Source: Actinomadura cremea (GTDB lineage: Bacteria; Actinomycetota; Actinomycetes; Streptosporangiales; Streptosporangiaceae). From it: DNA of 64,000 nucleotides. The stretch spans positions 1-64,000 of the forward strand of contig NZ_BMRF01000033.1 in NCBI RefSeq assembly GCF_014648495.1, read 5' to 3'. Made by a program: the position numbers and the translations under genes. Under the pieces are notes generated by a model. That model was given only the letters and a program-made list of their open reading frames with translations, was not told the DNA's origin and did not search any database. Of this stretch, positions 8,588 through 16,260 are shown one piece after another; within the stretch, counting starts at the first letter, position 1, and each line of letters starts with the position of its first letter.

Positions 8588-8794
8588 ATGGACGGTCGTG
8601 TCGTCGTCGACAGGGACAGGTGCATCGGCGCGGGGATGTGCCTGGTCTTCGCGCCGCGGACCTTCGCGCACGACGAGGAGAGCACGGCGGTCGTCGTCGA
8701 CCGGCCGGGTGATCCGGAGGACGCCATCGATACCGCAGTGGAAGGGTGCCCCACCGGGGCGCTGAGCAGGGCGAGGGACGGAGCGACGGCGTGA
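8588..8794 (+). CDS. Small [3Fe-4S] ferredoxin, probable electron donor to the P450
   Basis: A 68-residue ferredoxin with exactly three cluster cysteines (12, 18, 54) in CIGAGMC and EGCPTGAL. The CX5C...CP pattern is that of 3Fe-4S ferredoxins serving bacterial P450s. It starts 3 bases after the amidohydrolase stop and overlaps the next SDR gene by 4 bases (GTGA). It would carry electrons from a reductase encoded elsewhere to the P450 at 9615; no ferredoxin reductase gene is in the window. Confidence 0.93.
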   Translation: MDGRVVVDRDRCIGAGMCLVFAPRTFAHDEESTAVVVDRPGDPEDAIDTAVEGCPTGALSRARDGATA

Positions 8795-9576
8795 GCGCCA
8801 TGCTGGACGGAAAGATCGCGGTGGTCACCGGCGCGGGGTCGGGCGTGGGACGCGCCTCGGCCCTGCGGTTCGCCGAGGAGGGCGCGCGCGTGGTGTGCGC
8901 CGACATCAGCCTCGAGCGGGTCGAGGAGACGGTCGAGCTCGTCGGGAAGGCGGGCGGCGCCGCCGCGGCCGTCCGGGCCGACGTCTCGGTGGAGGACGAC
9001 GTCGTCGCGATGCTCGGAGCGGCGGTCGAGCACTTCGGCCGGCTGGACATCCTGTTCAACAACGCCGGGATCCCCACGCCCCGGCTCGGAGCCAAGCTGG
9101 AGGACCATTCGGCGGACGACTTCGAGCGGCTGATCGGGGTCAACCTGCGCGGCGTCTTCCTCGGCAGCAAGCACGCCGTGCTGCGCTTCAAGGCGCAGGG
9201 CGGCGGCGGGGTCGTCCTCAACACCGGTTCGGTGGCGGGACTCGTCGGCTGGGGCGGATCGGTGTACGGCGCAACCAAGGGCGGCGTGCACCAGCTCACC
9301 CGGGCCGTCGCGATCGAGGGCGCGCCGTTCGGCATCCGGGCCAACGCCATCTGCCCGGCCGGCATGCCCTACACCAAGTTCATGGCGGCCGGCGGCCTCG
9401 GCGACGAGTCCGGCCCGAACGAGGAGATGGCGCGGCAGACCGGCGCCCAGCATCCGCTCGGGAACCCGATCACCGCCGAGGACTGCGCCGAGGCCGCAGT
9501 CTACCTGGTGTCGGACCGGGCGGCCAACATCACCGGCGTCCTCCTCCCGGTCGACGGCGGGTACGTGGCGAAGTGA
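8791..9576 (+). CDS. SDR-family oxidoreductase
   Basis: A 261-residue classical short-chain dehydrogenase/reductase: TGAGSGVG dinucleotide loop, LFNNAGIP, catalytic Ser about 13 residues before the SVYGATKGG motif (YxxxK), and C-terminal LPVDGGY. An acidic residue at the end of strand 2 (VCADIS) suggests NAD(H) preference. GTG at 8791 overlaps the ferredoxin stop; ATG at 8800 is the alternative. It is likely to oxidise the alcohol made by the neighbouring P450 or a beta-hydroxyacyl intermediate. Confidence 0.9.
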   Translation: MSAMLDGKIAVVTGAGSGVGRASALRFAEEGARVVCADISLERVEETVELVGKAGGAAAAVRADVSVEDDVVAMLGAAVEHFGRLDILFNNAGIPTPRLGAKLEDHSADDFERLIGVNLRGVFLGSKHAVLRFKAQGGGGVVLNTGSVAGLVGWGGSVYGATKGGVHQLTRAVAIEGAPFGIRANAICPAGMPYTKFMAAGGLGDESGPNEEMARQTGAQHPLGNPITAEDCAEAAVYLVSDRAANITGVLLPVDGGYVAK

Positions 9577-9610
9577 GGGACGGGCGAAGTGAGGGACGGG
9601 CGAAGTGAGA
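9568..9610 (+). repeat. Short tandem repeat at the SDR stop codon
   Basis: A 16-base unit (GCGAAGTGAGGGACGG) occurs in about 2.5 copies across the end of the SDR gene and the 38-bp spacer before the P450. Each copy repeats the AAG-TGA end of the coding sequence, so slippage duplication of the gene's tail is the simplest explanation. The last copy diverges to GAGAGACG and sits where the P450 ribosome-binding site should be. Confidence 0.7.
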
Positions 9611-9614
9611 GACG

Positions 9615-10859
9615 ATGACTGAGACGCAGTCGCTGGACCGTGCGCGGATCCGCGAGCTGTTCGACCTCCGCAGCAGTTACAACGCCCGGATGGGCGGCGA
9701 CTTCACCGCCGATCCCTACCCGGTCTGGCACGAGCTGCGCGAGAGCGGGCCGGTGCACGAGGGCACCGTCCACGAACTGACCGGGTACCCCGGCTCGGCC
9801 TTCTTCCAGGGCCTGCCCGAACCCGACCGGCCGCACTACTCGGCGTTCGGCCACGCCGCCCTGGACACGGCCTACCGCAACCCCGAGCTGTTCGCCTCCT
9901 CCCCGGACGAGGTCGACCCCACGGGCGCCGCCGACGTGTCCAACAGCATGCTGTCGATGGCGGGGGACCAGCACCGCCGCTACCGCGCGCTGGTGCAGCC
10001 GTCGTTCGTCCCGGCCAAGGCCCGGTGGTGGATCACGAACTGGATCGAGCGGACGGTCCACGAGCTGATCGACGGGTTCGCCGAGGACGGCCGGGCGGAG
10101 CTGAACGTCGACTTCTGCGCGGCCATCCCGCTGCTGACGATCACCGGCAGCTTCGGGATGCCCGCCGAACAGGCGCTCGAGGTCCGCGAGTCGCTGCAGG
10201 ACCCGATGAAGATCGTCCGGATGCTGCAGCCGATCGTGGCCGCCCGCCGGGAGGCGCCGCGGGACGACCTGATCAGCGTGCTCGTCGAGGCGGAGCTCAA
10301 GGAGGAGGACGGCGGCACGCACCGGCTCTCGGACGCCGAGATCTACTCCTTCGCGCTGCTGCTGTTGCTCGCGGGGTCCGGCACGACCTGGAAGCAGATG
10401 GGCATCACGCTCACCGCCCTCCTGCAGCGGCCGGAACTGCTGCAGCGGGTGAAGGAGGACCGCTCCCTGCTCCGTCCGGCGACCGAGGAGGCGCTGCGGT
10501 GGATGCCCACCGACCCGATGTTCTCCCGGTACGTGACGCGGGACGTCGACTTCCACGGCACGCGCCTTCCCGCCGGGGCGGTGCTGCACCTGTGCCTGGG
10601 CGCGGCGAACCGCGACCCGGCCCGCTGGGAGCGCCCGGACGAGTTCGACATCACCCGGACGATGCGGGCGTCGTTCGCGTTCGGAGGCGGCCCGCACATC
10701 TGCCTCGGGATGCACGTCGCCCGGGCCGAGATCGCCACCGGGGTCGGAGCGCTGCTCGACCGGCTCCCGAACCTGCGGCTGGACCCCGGGGTCGAGGAGC
10801 CCCGCTACATCGGCATGTACGAACGCGGAGTCACCGAGATCCCCGTGCTCTTCGGCTAG
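9615..10859 (+). CDS. Cytochrome P450 (class I bacterial)
   Basis: A 414-residue soluble monooxygenase. Visible motifs are the I-helix oxygen-binding AGSGTT, the ExxR motif in TEEALRW, and the haem loop FAFGGGPHICLGMHVA with the proximal ligand at Cys363. Length is normal for class I bacterial P450s. It uses electrons delivered by a ferredoxin, and a suitable 3Fe-4S ferredoxin is encoded two genes upstream. Substrate cannot be read from sequence; lipid or terpenoid-like compounds are plausible given the acyl-CoA partners. No strong ribosome site is visible because the spacer is the tandem repeat 9568-9610. Confidence 0.95.
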   Translation: MTETQSLDRARIRELFDLRSSYNARMGGDFTADPYPVWHELRESGPVHEGTVHELTGYPGSAFFQGLPEPDRPHYSAFGHAALDTAYRNPELFASSPDEVDPTGAADVSNSMLSMAGDQHRRYRALVQPSFVPAKARWWITNWIERTVHELIDGFAEDGRAELNVDFCAAIPLLTITGSFGMPAEQALEVRESLQDPMKIVRMLQPIVAARREAPRDDLISVLVEAELKEEDGGTHRLSDAEIYSFALLLLLAGSGTTWKQMGITLTALLQRPELLQRVKEDRSLLRPATEEALRWMPTDPMFSRYVTRDVDFHGTRLPAGAVLHLCLGAANRDPARWERPDEFDITRTMRASFAFGGGPHICLGMHVARAEIATGVGALLDRLPNLRLDPGVEEPRYIGMYERGVTEIPVLFG

Positions 10860-10871
10860 AAGGACGATCCC

Positions 10872-11312
10872 ATGAGCGAGAGAGAACCCGGTTACACGGC
10901 GCCCGACCTCGGACTGGTCGGTGCCGAGCACGTCAAGCGGTACCAGGAGACCGGCGGTGAGGTCGGCTACCTGTGGAACGGCGTTCCGACACTGCTGCTG
11001 ACCACGACCGGACGCAAGAGCGGGCAGCCCCGCACCTCGGCCATGATCTTCGCCCGGGACGGCGGCGACTACCTCGTCGTCGCGTCCATGGGGGGAGCCC
11101 CCCAGCACCCCCAGTGGTACCGGAACCTGGAGGCCGCCCCCGAGGCGGAGATCCAGGTGCGGGCGGAGCACCTGCCGGTGACGGCCCGCACCGCGTCCGA
11201 CGACGAGCGGCCGCGGTTGTGGAGAATCGTGACGGAGCTCTGGCCGAACTACGACGTGTACCAGTCCCGTACCGAACGACGCATCCCCATCGTGGTGCTG
11301 TCCCCGAAGTGA
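10872..11312 (+). CDS. Ddn-like nitroreductase-family, deazaflavin (F420)-dependent oxidoreductase
   Basis: A 146-residue split-barrel protein of the Ddn/F420H2-dependent quinone reductase family. Diagnostic stretches are LLLTTTGRKSGQPRT (phosphate and deazaflavin binding), MIFARDGGDYLVVAS and GAPQHPQWYRNLEA. Family members bind F420 and reduce quinones or enones. It sits 12 bases after the P450 stop and overlaps the TetR gene by 4 bases, so it belongs to the same operon. Confidence 0.9.
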   Translation: MSEREPGYTAPDLGLVGAEHVKRYQETGGEVGYLWNGVPTLLLTTTGRKSGQPRTSAMIFARDGGDYLVVASMGGAPQHPQWYRNLEAAPEAEIQVRAEHLPVTARTASDDERPRLWRIVTELWPNYDVYQSRTERRIPIVVLSPK

Positions 11313-11968
11313 ACACGAGTAACGTGACCGCCGTGCCCTGGGCCGAACACGCAGCCGACCGGTCACCGCTGGTGCAGCGGTGGCGGTCGCGCAACATGCA
11401 GCAGACGAGGACCATGGTCGAGGCGGCCCAACGGCTGATCACCGAGAAGGGCGGCCAGTGGACGACGCAGGAACTCGCCAAAGAGGCCGGCGTCGCGGTG
11501 CAGACCTTCTACCGCCACTTCGGCGGGAAGGACCAGCTCCTGCTGGCCGTCCTCGAGGACATGATCGACCGGCAGACCGCGGTGTACGAGGCGTCGACGC
11601 GCGACCTGGAGGACCCGGTCGAGCGCCTGCGCCAGTACATCGTGTCCGCCCTGGAGAGTCTGGGGAGCGGGAGCCCGGCGGCGCGCTTCATCACCGCCGA
11701 GCACTGGCGGCTCCTCCAGCTCTTCCCGGAGGAGGTGTCGCGCGCCACCCGTCCGTTCGGCGACATGGTCGCGCGGGAACTCGAGGCGGCGCGGCGGGCG
11801 GGGCTGCTCGCTCCGCGCGACGTCGAGCACGACGCCGAGTTTCTGTCCAAGCTGGTCATGTCCGTCTTCCATCACTACGCGTTCGTGCCGACGGAGCAGC
11901 CCGCCGAGGTGATCGCCGAACGCCTCTGGAGGTTCTGCCTGACCGGCATCGGAGGCCGTACGGCGTGA
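11309..11968 (+). CDS. TetR/AcrR-family transcriptional regulator
   Basis: About 219 residues. The HTH lies around residues 30-75: MVEAAQRLITEKGG, WTTQELAKEAGVAVQTFYRHF and GGKDQLLLAVLED. The C-terminal helical domain is the ligand pocket. GTG at 11309 overlaps the previous stop (GTGA); an internal GTG at 11324 is also possible. As the last gene of the operon starting at 2956 it may be the pathway regulator, with the palindrome 2891-2905 as a candidate site. Confidence 0.88.
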   Translation: MNTSNVTAVPWAEHAADRSPLVQRWRSRNMQQTRTMVEAAQRLITEKGGQWTTQELAKEAGVAVQTFYRHFGGKDQLLLAVLEDMIDRQTAVYEASTRDLEDPVERLRQYIVSALESLGSGSPAARFITAEHWRLLQLFPEEVSRATRPFGDMVARELEAARRAGLLAPRDVEHDAEFLSKLVMSVFHHYAFVPTEQPAEVIAERLWRFCLTGIGGRTA

Positions 11969-12155
11969 CCGCCGGAGCCTGAGCCGCGCGGCGGTCCGCC
12001 GGTGAGCCGGGCGGATCGCCACGCGGCGGTTCCGCTCGTGCTCGCGGTCCGGACGGCCGTGCCCTCGCGATCCGCCGCCCAAGGCCGGCTCCGCTCCTGA
12101 GGCGTACCGGAGAACCCCTTCGTCACCTGGCGCAAGCCGTTCGATCGACCACAAT

Positions 12156-12179
12156 CTGACTTCGACGTCGATTTTGACA
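12156..12179 (+). promoter_or_regulatory. Operator-like site A (shared 24-bp motif)
   Basis: One of four related 24-bp sequences (others at 14921, 19753, 22701) with core TGAC-YY-CGAYGTC followed by a YGAYA half site. This copy is 73 bp upstream of the acyl-CoA synthetase at 12253, inside a 284-bp gap that otherwise shows only a weak GC-rich hairpin. Repeated YGAY half sites suggest a TetR-type dimer or dimer-of-dimers; the TetR at 15124 is the candidate. Confidence 0.7.
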
Positions 12180-12252
12180 TTTCGTCTGGGCGTGTGTCCC
12201 CGGCCCATGCCCGCCCGACCGCCGGCGACCGAGCCGCTGCTGGAGGACGTTG

Positions 12253-13713
12253 ATGGAAAGCCAGAAGAGTTACAGCCGGCGGATCGCCGAGCTGGCCGAC
12301 GAGCGTCCCGGTGAGCGGGCGCTGTGCTTCAGCCTGCTCGACGGCACGGAGGCGGCGTTCACCTGGAGCGAGCTGGACCGCCGGACGAGCCAGGTCGCCG
12401 GTGCGCTCGCCGCCCGGGGGCTGGGCCTCGGGGACAGGCTCGCGCTGAGCCTCCGCAATACCCCCGAGTTCGTCCTGGGCGCGATCGCCGCGTGGAAGCT
12501 CGGCGCGGTCCCGATCCCGGTGCGGTGGGACCTGCCGGACTGGGAACTGTCGCGGGTGCGGGAGGTCATCGACCCGAAGGTCCACCTCGCCCCGTCCGAC
12601 ATCCCCTGGATCGAGGCGACCGCCGGCGACGCGGTGCCCGACCTGCCCGACGCGGTGTCGCCGCAGGTCTTCGGGATCTGCAGCAGCGGCTCCACGGGCA
12701 CGCCCAAGGTGATCGTCACCGAACGCCCCGCGCTCTTCGACGAGCGGCGCGCGATCCCGTTCGCGCAGCTGTGGCAGCCGGTCCCGCGCCCCGAGACGAT
12801 CCTCGTGCTCGCCCCGATGTACCACACCAACGGCTTCTCCACCCTGATGAACCTGCTGGGCGGCGACCGGCTCCTGATCATGGAGAAGTTCGACGCGGCC
12901 CGCGTGGTGGACCTCGTCGAACGGCATCGCGTCTCGACGTTCACCGCGACGCCCACCATGCTGCAGCGCATCGCGGACCTCCCGGACATCGACCGGCGCG
13001 ACCTGTCCAGCCTGCAGTGGTTCCTGCAGGGAGCGGCGCCCATGCCGCCGTCGCTGGTGCGCCGCTGGGCCGGTCTGGTCGGGGCCGAGCGCGTCTTCAT
13101 GGCCTACGGCATGACCGAGGGCTTCGGCCTCACCGCGCTGCGGGGCGACGAGTGGCTCACGCACGAGGGAAGCGTCGGCCGCGGCTTCCAGGGCACCGAG
13201 CTCCGCATCCTGGACGAGGCGGGAAACCGGCTTCCACCGGGAGAGATCGGCACGGTCTACCTGAAGTCGGCGGTCCTCGGGGGCGGCTACACCTACCTCG
13301 GGACGTCCGAGCGCGCGGCGGCCACCGAGGACGGGTTCCAGACGGCGGGGGACATGGGCTACCTCGACGACGAGGGCTACCTGTACCTCAAGGACCGCGC
13401 GGTCGACCTGATCATCACCGGCGGCGCCAACGTGTTCCCCGCCGAGGTGGAGACCGCGCTCATCGACCATCCGAAGATCGCCGACGTGGTGGTCATCGGG
13501 CTGCGCGACCCCGAGTGGGGGCGCCGGGTCCACGCCGTCCTCGAACCGGCGGATCCCGCCGCGCCGCCCTCGGCCGACGAGGTCATCGCCTTCGCGAAGG
13601 GACGCCTGGCCGCCTACAAGGTGCCGAAGACGGTCGAGGTCGTGGACGCGATCCCGCGCAGCGCCGCCACCAAGGTCAGCCGCGGCGCCATGGTGAAGGC
13701 CCGCGGCGGCTGA
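12253..13713 (+). CDS. Class I adenylate-forming acyl-CoA synthetase
   Basis: A 486-residue ANL-superfamily enzyme that activates a carboxylic acid with ATP and joins it to CoA. Motifs: P-loop SSGSTGTPK (about 141-149), FMAYGMTEG (A5), QTAGDMGYLDDEGYLYL (A7), DLIITGGANVFPAEVE (A8 hinge) and the C-terminal lysine in SAATKVSRG. It is somewhat short, lacking an N-terminal extension. ATG at 12253 has GGAGGA 5 bases upstream. Site A lies upstream, so it is probably co-regulated with the SDR/thioesterase pair at 19863. Confidence 0.9.
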   Translation: MESQKSYSRRIAELADERPGERALCFSLLDGTEAAFTWSELDRRTSQVAGALAARGLGLGDRLALSLRNTPEFVLGAIAAWKLGAVPIPVRWDLPDWELSRVREVIDPKVHLAPSDIPWIEATAGDAVPDLPDAVSPQVFGICSSGSTGTPKVIVTERPALFDERRAIPFAQLWQPVPRPETILVLAPMYHTNGFSTLMNLLGGDRLLIMEKFDAARVVDLVERHRVSTFTATPTMLQRIADLPDIDRRDLSSLQWFLQGAAPMPPSLVRRWAGLVGAERVFMAYGMTEGFGLTALRGDEWLTHEGSVGRGFQGTELRILDEAGNRLPPGEIGTVYLKSAVLGGGYTYLGTSERAAATEDGFQTAGDMGYLDDEGYLYLKDRAVDLIITGGANVFPAEVETALIDHPKIADVVVIGLRDPEWGRRVHAVLEPADPAAPPSADEVIAFAKGRLAAYKVPKTVEVVDAIPRSAATKVSRGAMVKARGG

Positions 13714-13727
13714 CCTCGGAACGGAGT

Positions 13728-13763
13728 GCGCCGGCCGGCCCGATCCGCGGGCCCGGCCGGCGC
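13728..13763 (+). terminator. GC-rich hairpin after the acyl-CoA synthetase
   Basis: A stem of about 15 bp built from GCGCCGGCCGG and its complement CCGGCCGGCGC, extended by CCCG/CGGGC with one bulge, ends about 15 bp after the gene. No T-run follows, as is common for terminators in high-GC actinomycetes. Confidence 0.5.
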
Positions 13764-13894
13764 CCGCCGCCGCCCTCGGGGTCGCGTTGCCGGTGCCGAG
13801 GGCGCGAACCCGAGGCGGCGAACCCGGGCCGACGTGCGAAGAGGCGTTGCGCCCGCCGACGAGCCCGCGCAATGATGTGATGTATGTCTATCTA

Positions 13895-13913
13895 TCGAAG
13901 TACAGAACTTCGA
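13895..13913. promoter_or_regulatory. Inverted repeat upstream of the LLM gene
   Basis: TCGAAGT (13895-13901) and ACTTCGA (13907-13913) are perfect 7-base arms with a 5-base spacer, 23 bp before the start of the LLM gene at 13937. The location overlaps the expected promoter/leader, fitting a repressor operator different from sites A-D. Confidence 0.5.
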
Positions 13914-13936
13914 GGGCGAGCGGAGCGGAGCCGCAC

Positions 13937-14794
13937 ATGAGACTGGCGTTGCACATCGACGACTACTCGGGCTTCGGGGAGCCGGGCGAGCTGGGTCCGG
14001 CGCTGGGGCGGGTCGCGGAGACGGCCGAGGACGCGGGGTTCGCCCGGCTGAGCGTGCCCGACCACATGTGGCAGGCCGGGGACCCGTGCGCGCCGATGCT
14101 GGAGTCGTACACGACGCTGGGGTTCGTGGCGGGGCGGACCCGGTCGATCGAGTTGCAGACGCTGGTGACGGCGGCGACGTACCGTCCTCCGGGCCTGCTC
14201 GCCAAGGTCGTGACGACGTTGGACGTGCTGTCGGGCGGGCGCGCGTGGCTCGGGATCGGCGCGGGATGGGACGAGCGTGAGGCGTCGGGGCTGGGGCTGC
14301 CGTTCGGGCCGGACGGCGACCGTTTCGGGCGCCTGGAGGAGACCGTCCAGATCTGCAGGCAGATGTGGAGCGAGAACTGCGACCCGTTCGTCGGCGAGTA
14401 CTACCGGCTGGGGAGCACGCTCAACACGCCGCGGTCGCTGAGCCGGCCCCGACCGCGGATCCTGGTCGGCGGGGGCGACGAGGAGACGCTGCGCCTGGCC
14501 GCCGTCTACGCCGACGCGTGCAACGTCCCTGCGGGCCGGGACGCCCGCCACCGGATCGACAGGCTCCGCGGGCACTGCGCGGAGGTCGGCCGCGATCCCG
14601 ACGCGATCGAGAAGACGGCCGTCCTGCCGCACCCCGCCGACTGCCAAGGGGACGCGGAGCGACTGCTGAAGGAGCTGTGGCGGCTGCACGAACTGGGCTT
14701 CACCACGGTCTACGCCATCGTCCCCGACGCCGCGAGGCTCACGCCGCTGGAGACGATCGGCGCGAGGGTGATCTCGGAGATCGCCACCTGGTGA
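13937..14794 (+). CDS. LLM-class (luciferase-like) F420-dependent oxidoreductase
   Basis: A 285-residue TIM-barrel protein. The family blocks are FARLSVPDHMW (active-site His region), RSIELQTLVTAATYRPPGLLAK, LDVLSGGRAWLGIGAGWDERE and RPRILVGGGDEETLRLAA. The GIGAGW block is typical of F420-dependent actinobacterial members rather than FMN luciferases. The start is ATG at 13937 with only weak Shine-Dalgarno similarity. A hydride-transfer oxidation or reduction of an acyl-CoA or ketone intermediate is plausible but unproven. Confidence 0.88.
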   Translation: MRLALHIDDYSGFGEPGELGPALGRVAETAEDAGFARLSVPDHMWQAGDPCAPMLESYTTLGFVAGRTRSIELQTLVTAATYRPPGLLAKVVTTLDVLSGGRAWLGIGAGWDEREASGLGLPFGPDGDRFGRLEETVQICRQMWSENCDPFVGEYYRLGSTLNTPRSLSRPRPRILVGGGDEETLRLAAVYADACNVPAGRDARHRIDRLRGHCAEVGRDPDAIEKTAVLPHPADCQGDAERLLKELWRLHELGFTTVYAIVPDAARLTPLETIGARVISEIATW

Positions 14795-14920
14795 CCTGTC
14801 GCCGAGGTCGTCGCGCCTCCTCGTGCGGCGTCGTCGGGTGCGCCGGGAGGCGTCGTGTTCGGCGTTCCGGGCTCCGCTCGTCCTCGGCTCGGGTATGACA
14901 AAGTCCTCTCTTCGGCATAC

Positions 14921-14944
14921 TATCGATTTTGACGTCGGGGTCAA
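14921..14944 (-). promoter_or_regulatory. Operator-like site B (shared 24-bp motif)
   Basis: Reverse-orientation copy of the shared motif: read on the minus strand it begins TTGACCCCGACGTC and ends ATCGATA. It lies in the 329-bp gap between the LLM gene and the TetR gene (180 bp upstream of 15124). An operator beside a regulator gene suggests autoregulation by that TetR protein. Confidence 0.65.
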
Positions 14945-15123
14945 TATGGCGACGACGGGAGGCGGCATGGACGGCGTTCCTCCGCACCGGCGGAACGCCC
15001 CGGCGGTGCGCGCGGCGGCTACTACGCTGACGGTTGCGGCCGGGACGGTTCCGGCCGGCTCGTGTCCGCCTCCCGAGAGGTGAGGCTGATGACGCCGCGA
15101 ACGCAGGATCGAGCAGGTGACGA

Positions 15124-15834
15124 ATGACCACGGACAACGCCCGGTCCACGCGGGCCCCGCGCGCCGGGAGGCGTACCGCGGCGGTCGACGAGCCGGACAA
15201 GAAGCCCTCCGGGGGCGGTGAGGCGCGCTCTCCCAAGGGGCAGCGCACCCGGCTGCGGCTGCTCGACGCGGGAAAGGCGGTCTTCGAGCGCGACGGCTTC
15301 CTCAAGGCGAAGATTTCCGACATCGCCGCCGAGGCGGGGATGTCGCACGGCTCCTTCTACCACTACTTCGACTCCAAGGAGCAGATCTTCCGCGAGGTCG
15401 CCGCCCAGGTCGAGGACAGGCTGCTGGACGTCAACGACCTCGACCGCGTGGAGGGCGACTCCCGCGATCCGGTTGCGCGGATACGCGCTGCCAACCTGTG
15501 GTATCTCGGCGCCTACCGCCGGGAAGCCCGGATCATGCGCGTGATCGAGGAGGTCAGCCGCTACGACGACGAGGTCCGCGCCGCACGGGTGAAGCGGGAC
15601 AGGGCCCTGGCGGACCGGATCGAGTCGGCGATCACCCGGCTGCAGGCGCAGGGGCGGGCCGACGAGCGGGTCGACGGGCGGTACGCCGCGATGGCGCTCG
15701 GCGGCATGGTCGCCCGGTTCGCCGAGCAGATGTTCGTCGCCGGCGGCGCCTTCGAGTTCGACGAATCCGTCGAGCAGTTGACGCTGCTGTGGGCGAACTC
15801 GATCGGGCTCACCGCGACGACTTCCGAGGACTGA
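15124..15834 (+). CDS. TetR/AcrR-family regulator, candidate controller of sites A-D
   Basis: A 236-residue protein. The first ~40 residues are a basic, disordered-looking extension (TRAPRAGRRTAAV...). The HTH spans about 42-85: RTRLRLLDAGKAVFERDGF, ISDIAAEAGMSHGSFYHYF and DSKEQIFREV. The rest is an all-helical ligand/dimer domain. The start is ATG at 15124 after a modest AGGTGA. The protein is flanked by acyl-CoA genes and preceded by site B, so it is the best candidate for binding the shared motif; binding is inferred. Confidence 0.9.
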   Translation: MTTDNARSTRAPRAGRRTAAVDEPDKKPSGGGEARSPKGQRTRLRLLDAGKAVFERDGFLKAKISDIAAEAGMSHGSFYHYFDSKEQIFREVAAQVEDRLLDVNDLDRVEGDSRDPVARIRAANLWYLGAYRREARIMRVIEEVSRYDDEVRAARVKRDRALADRIESAITRLQAQGRADERVDGRYAAMALGGMVARFAEQMFVAGGAFEFDESVEQLTLLWANSIGLTATTSED

Positions 15835-16061
15835 CCACCACCACGGCCGGACCGGGGCGCACCGCGGACGGGCTCGCCGCCCGTCCCCGCGGAAGCGGGA
15901 CGGACGAGCCGACGCACGGCGACCGTGACGGGCACCGCCCGTGGCCAGAGCGTGCGATCTCCCGGATGGCCCCATGCGAGGCACCGGCCTCCGTGACGGC
16001 GGCATGTGGCGGCGATGCGGCGGGCGAAGTCGAGCGAACGCTCCTTCAGCCGTCCGGAAAC

Positions 16062-16088
16062 GAAGCTTCGAAGGATCTTCGAAGCTTC
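16062..16088. repeat. Perfect 12-bp inverted repeat with 3-base loop
   Basis: GAAGCTTCGAAG (16062-16073) and CTTCGAAGCTTC (16077-16088) are perfectly complementary. They sit in the 426-bp gap between the TetR gene and the amidohydrolase at 16261. No T-run follows. It could be a terminator for the TetR gene or a strong operator; each arm is itself nearly palindromic (CTTCGAAG), which favours protein binding. Confidence 0.6.
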
Positions 16089-16113
16089 TCCGGGAAAACA
16101 CTTCGATAGATTT

Positions 16114-16125
16114 GCACATATGTGC
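16114..16125. promoter_or_regulatory. Palindrome GCACATATGTGC before the amidohydrolase gene
   Basis: A perfect 12-bp palindrome in a short AT-rich patch (16100-16135), 135 bp upstream of the amidohydrolase start. The AT-rich context marks the probable promoter; the palindrome is a candidate operator unrelated to sites A-D. Confidence 0.45.
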
Positions 16126-16260
16126 TATCTTCGCCTGGTGCTAGAGACCGCCCGTGGCATCGGGCCTGGGGCGAGCGGAGGCGCGGTGCGCGGGGACGTC
16201 GCGATGCCGGCCACCGGAAACCCGACTGAGAGCTCGATCTCGGAGTGAGAGGTAGATGCA

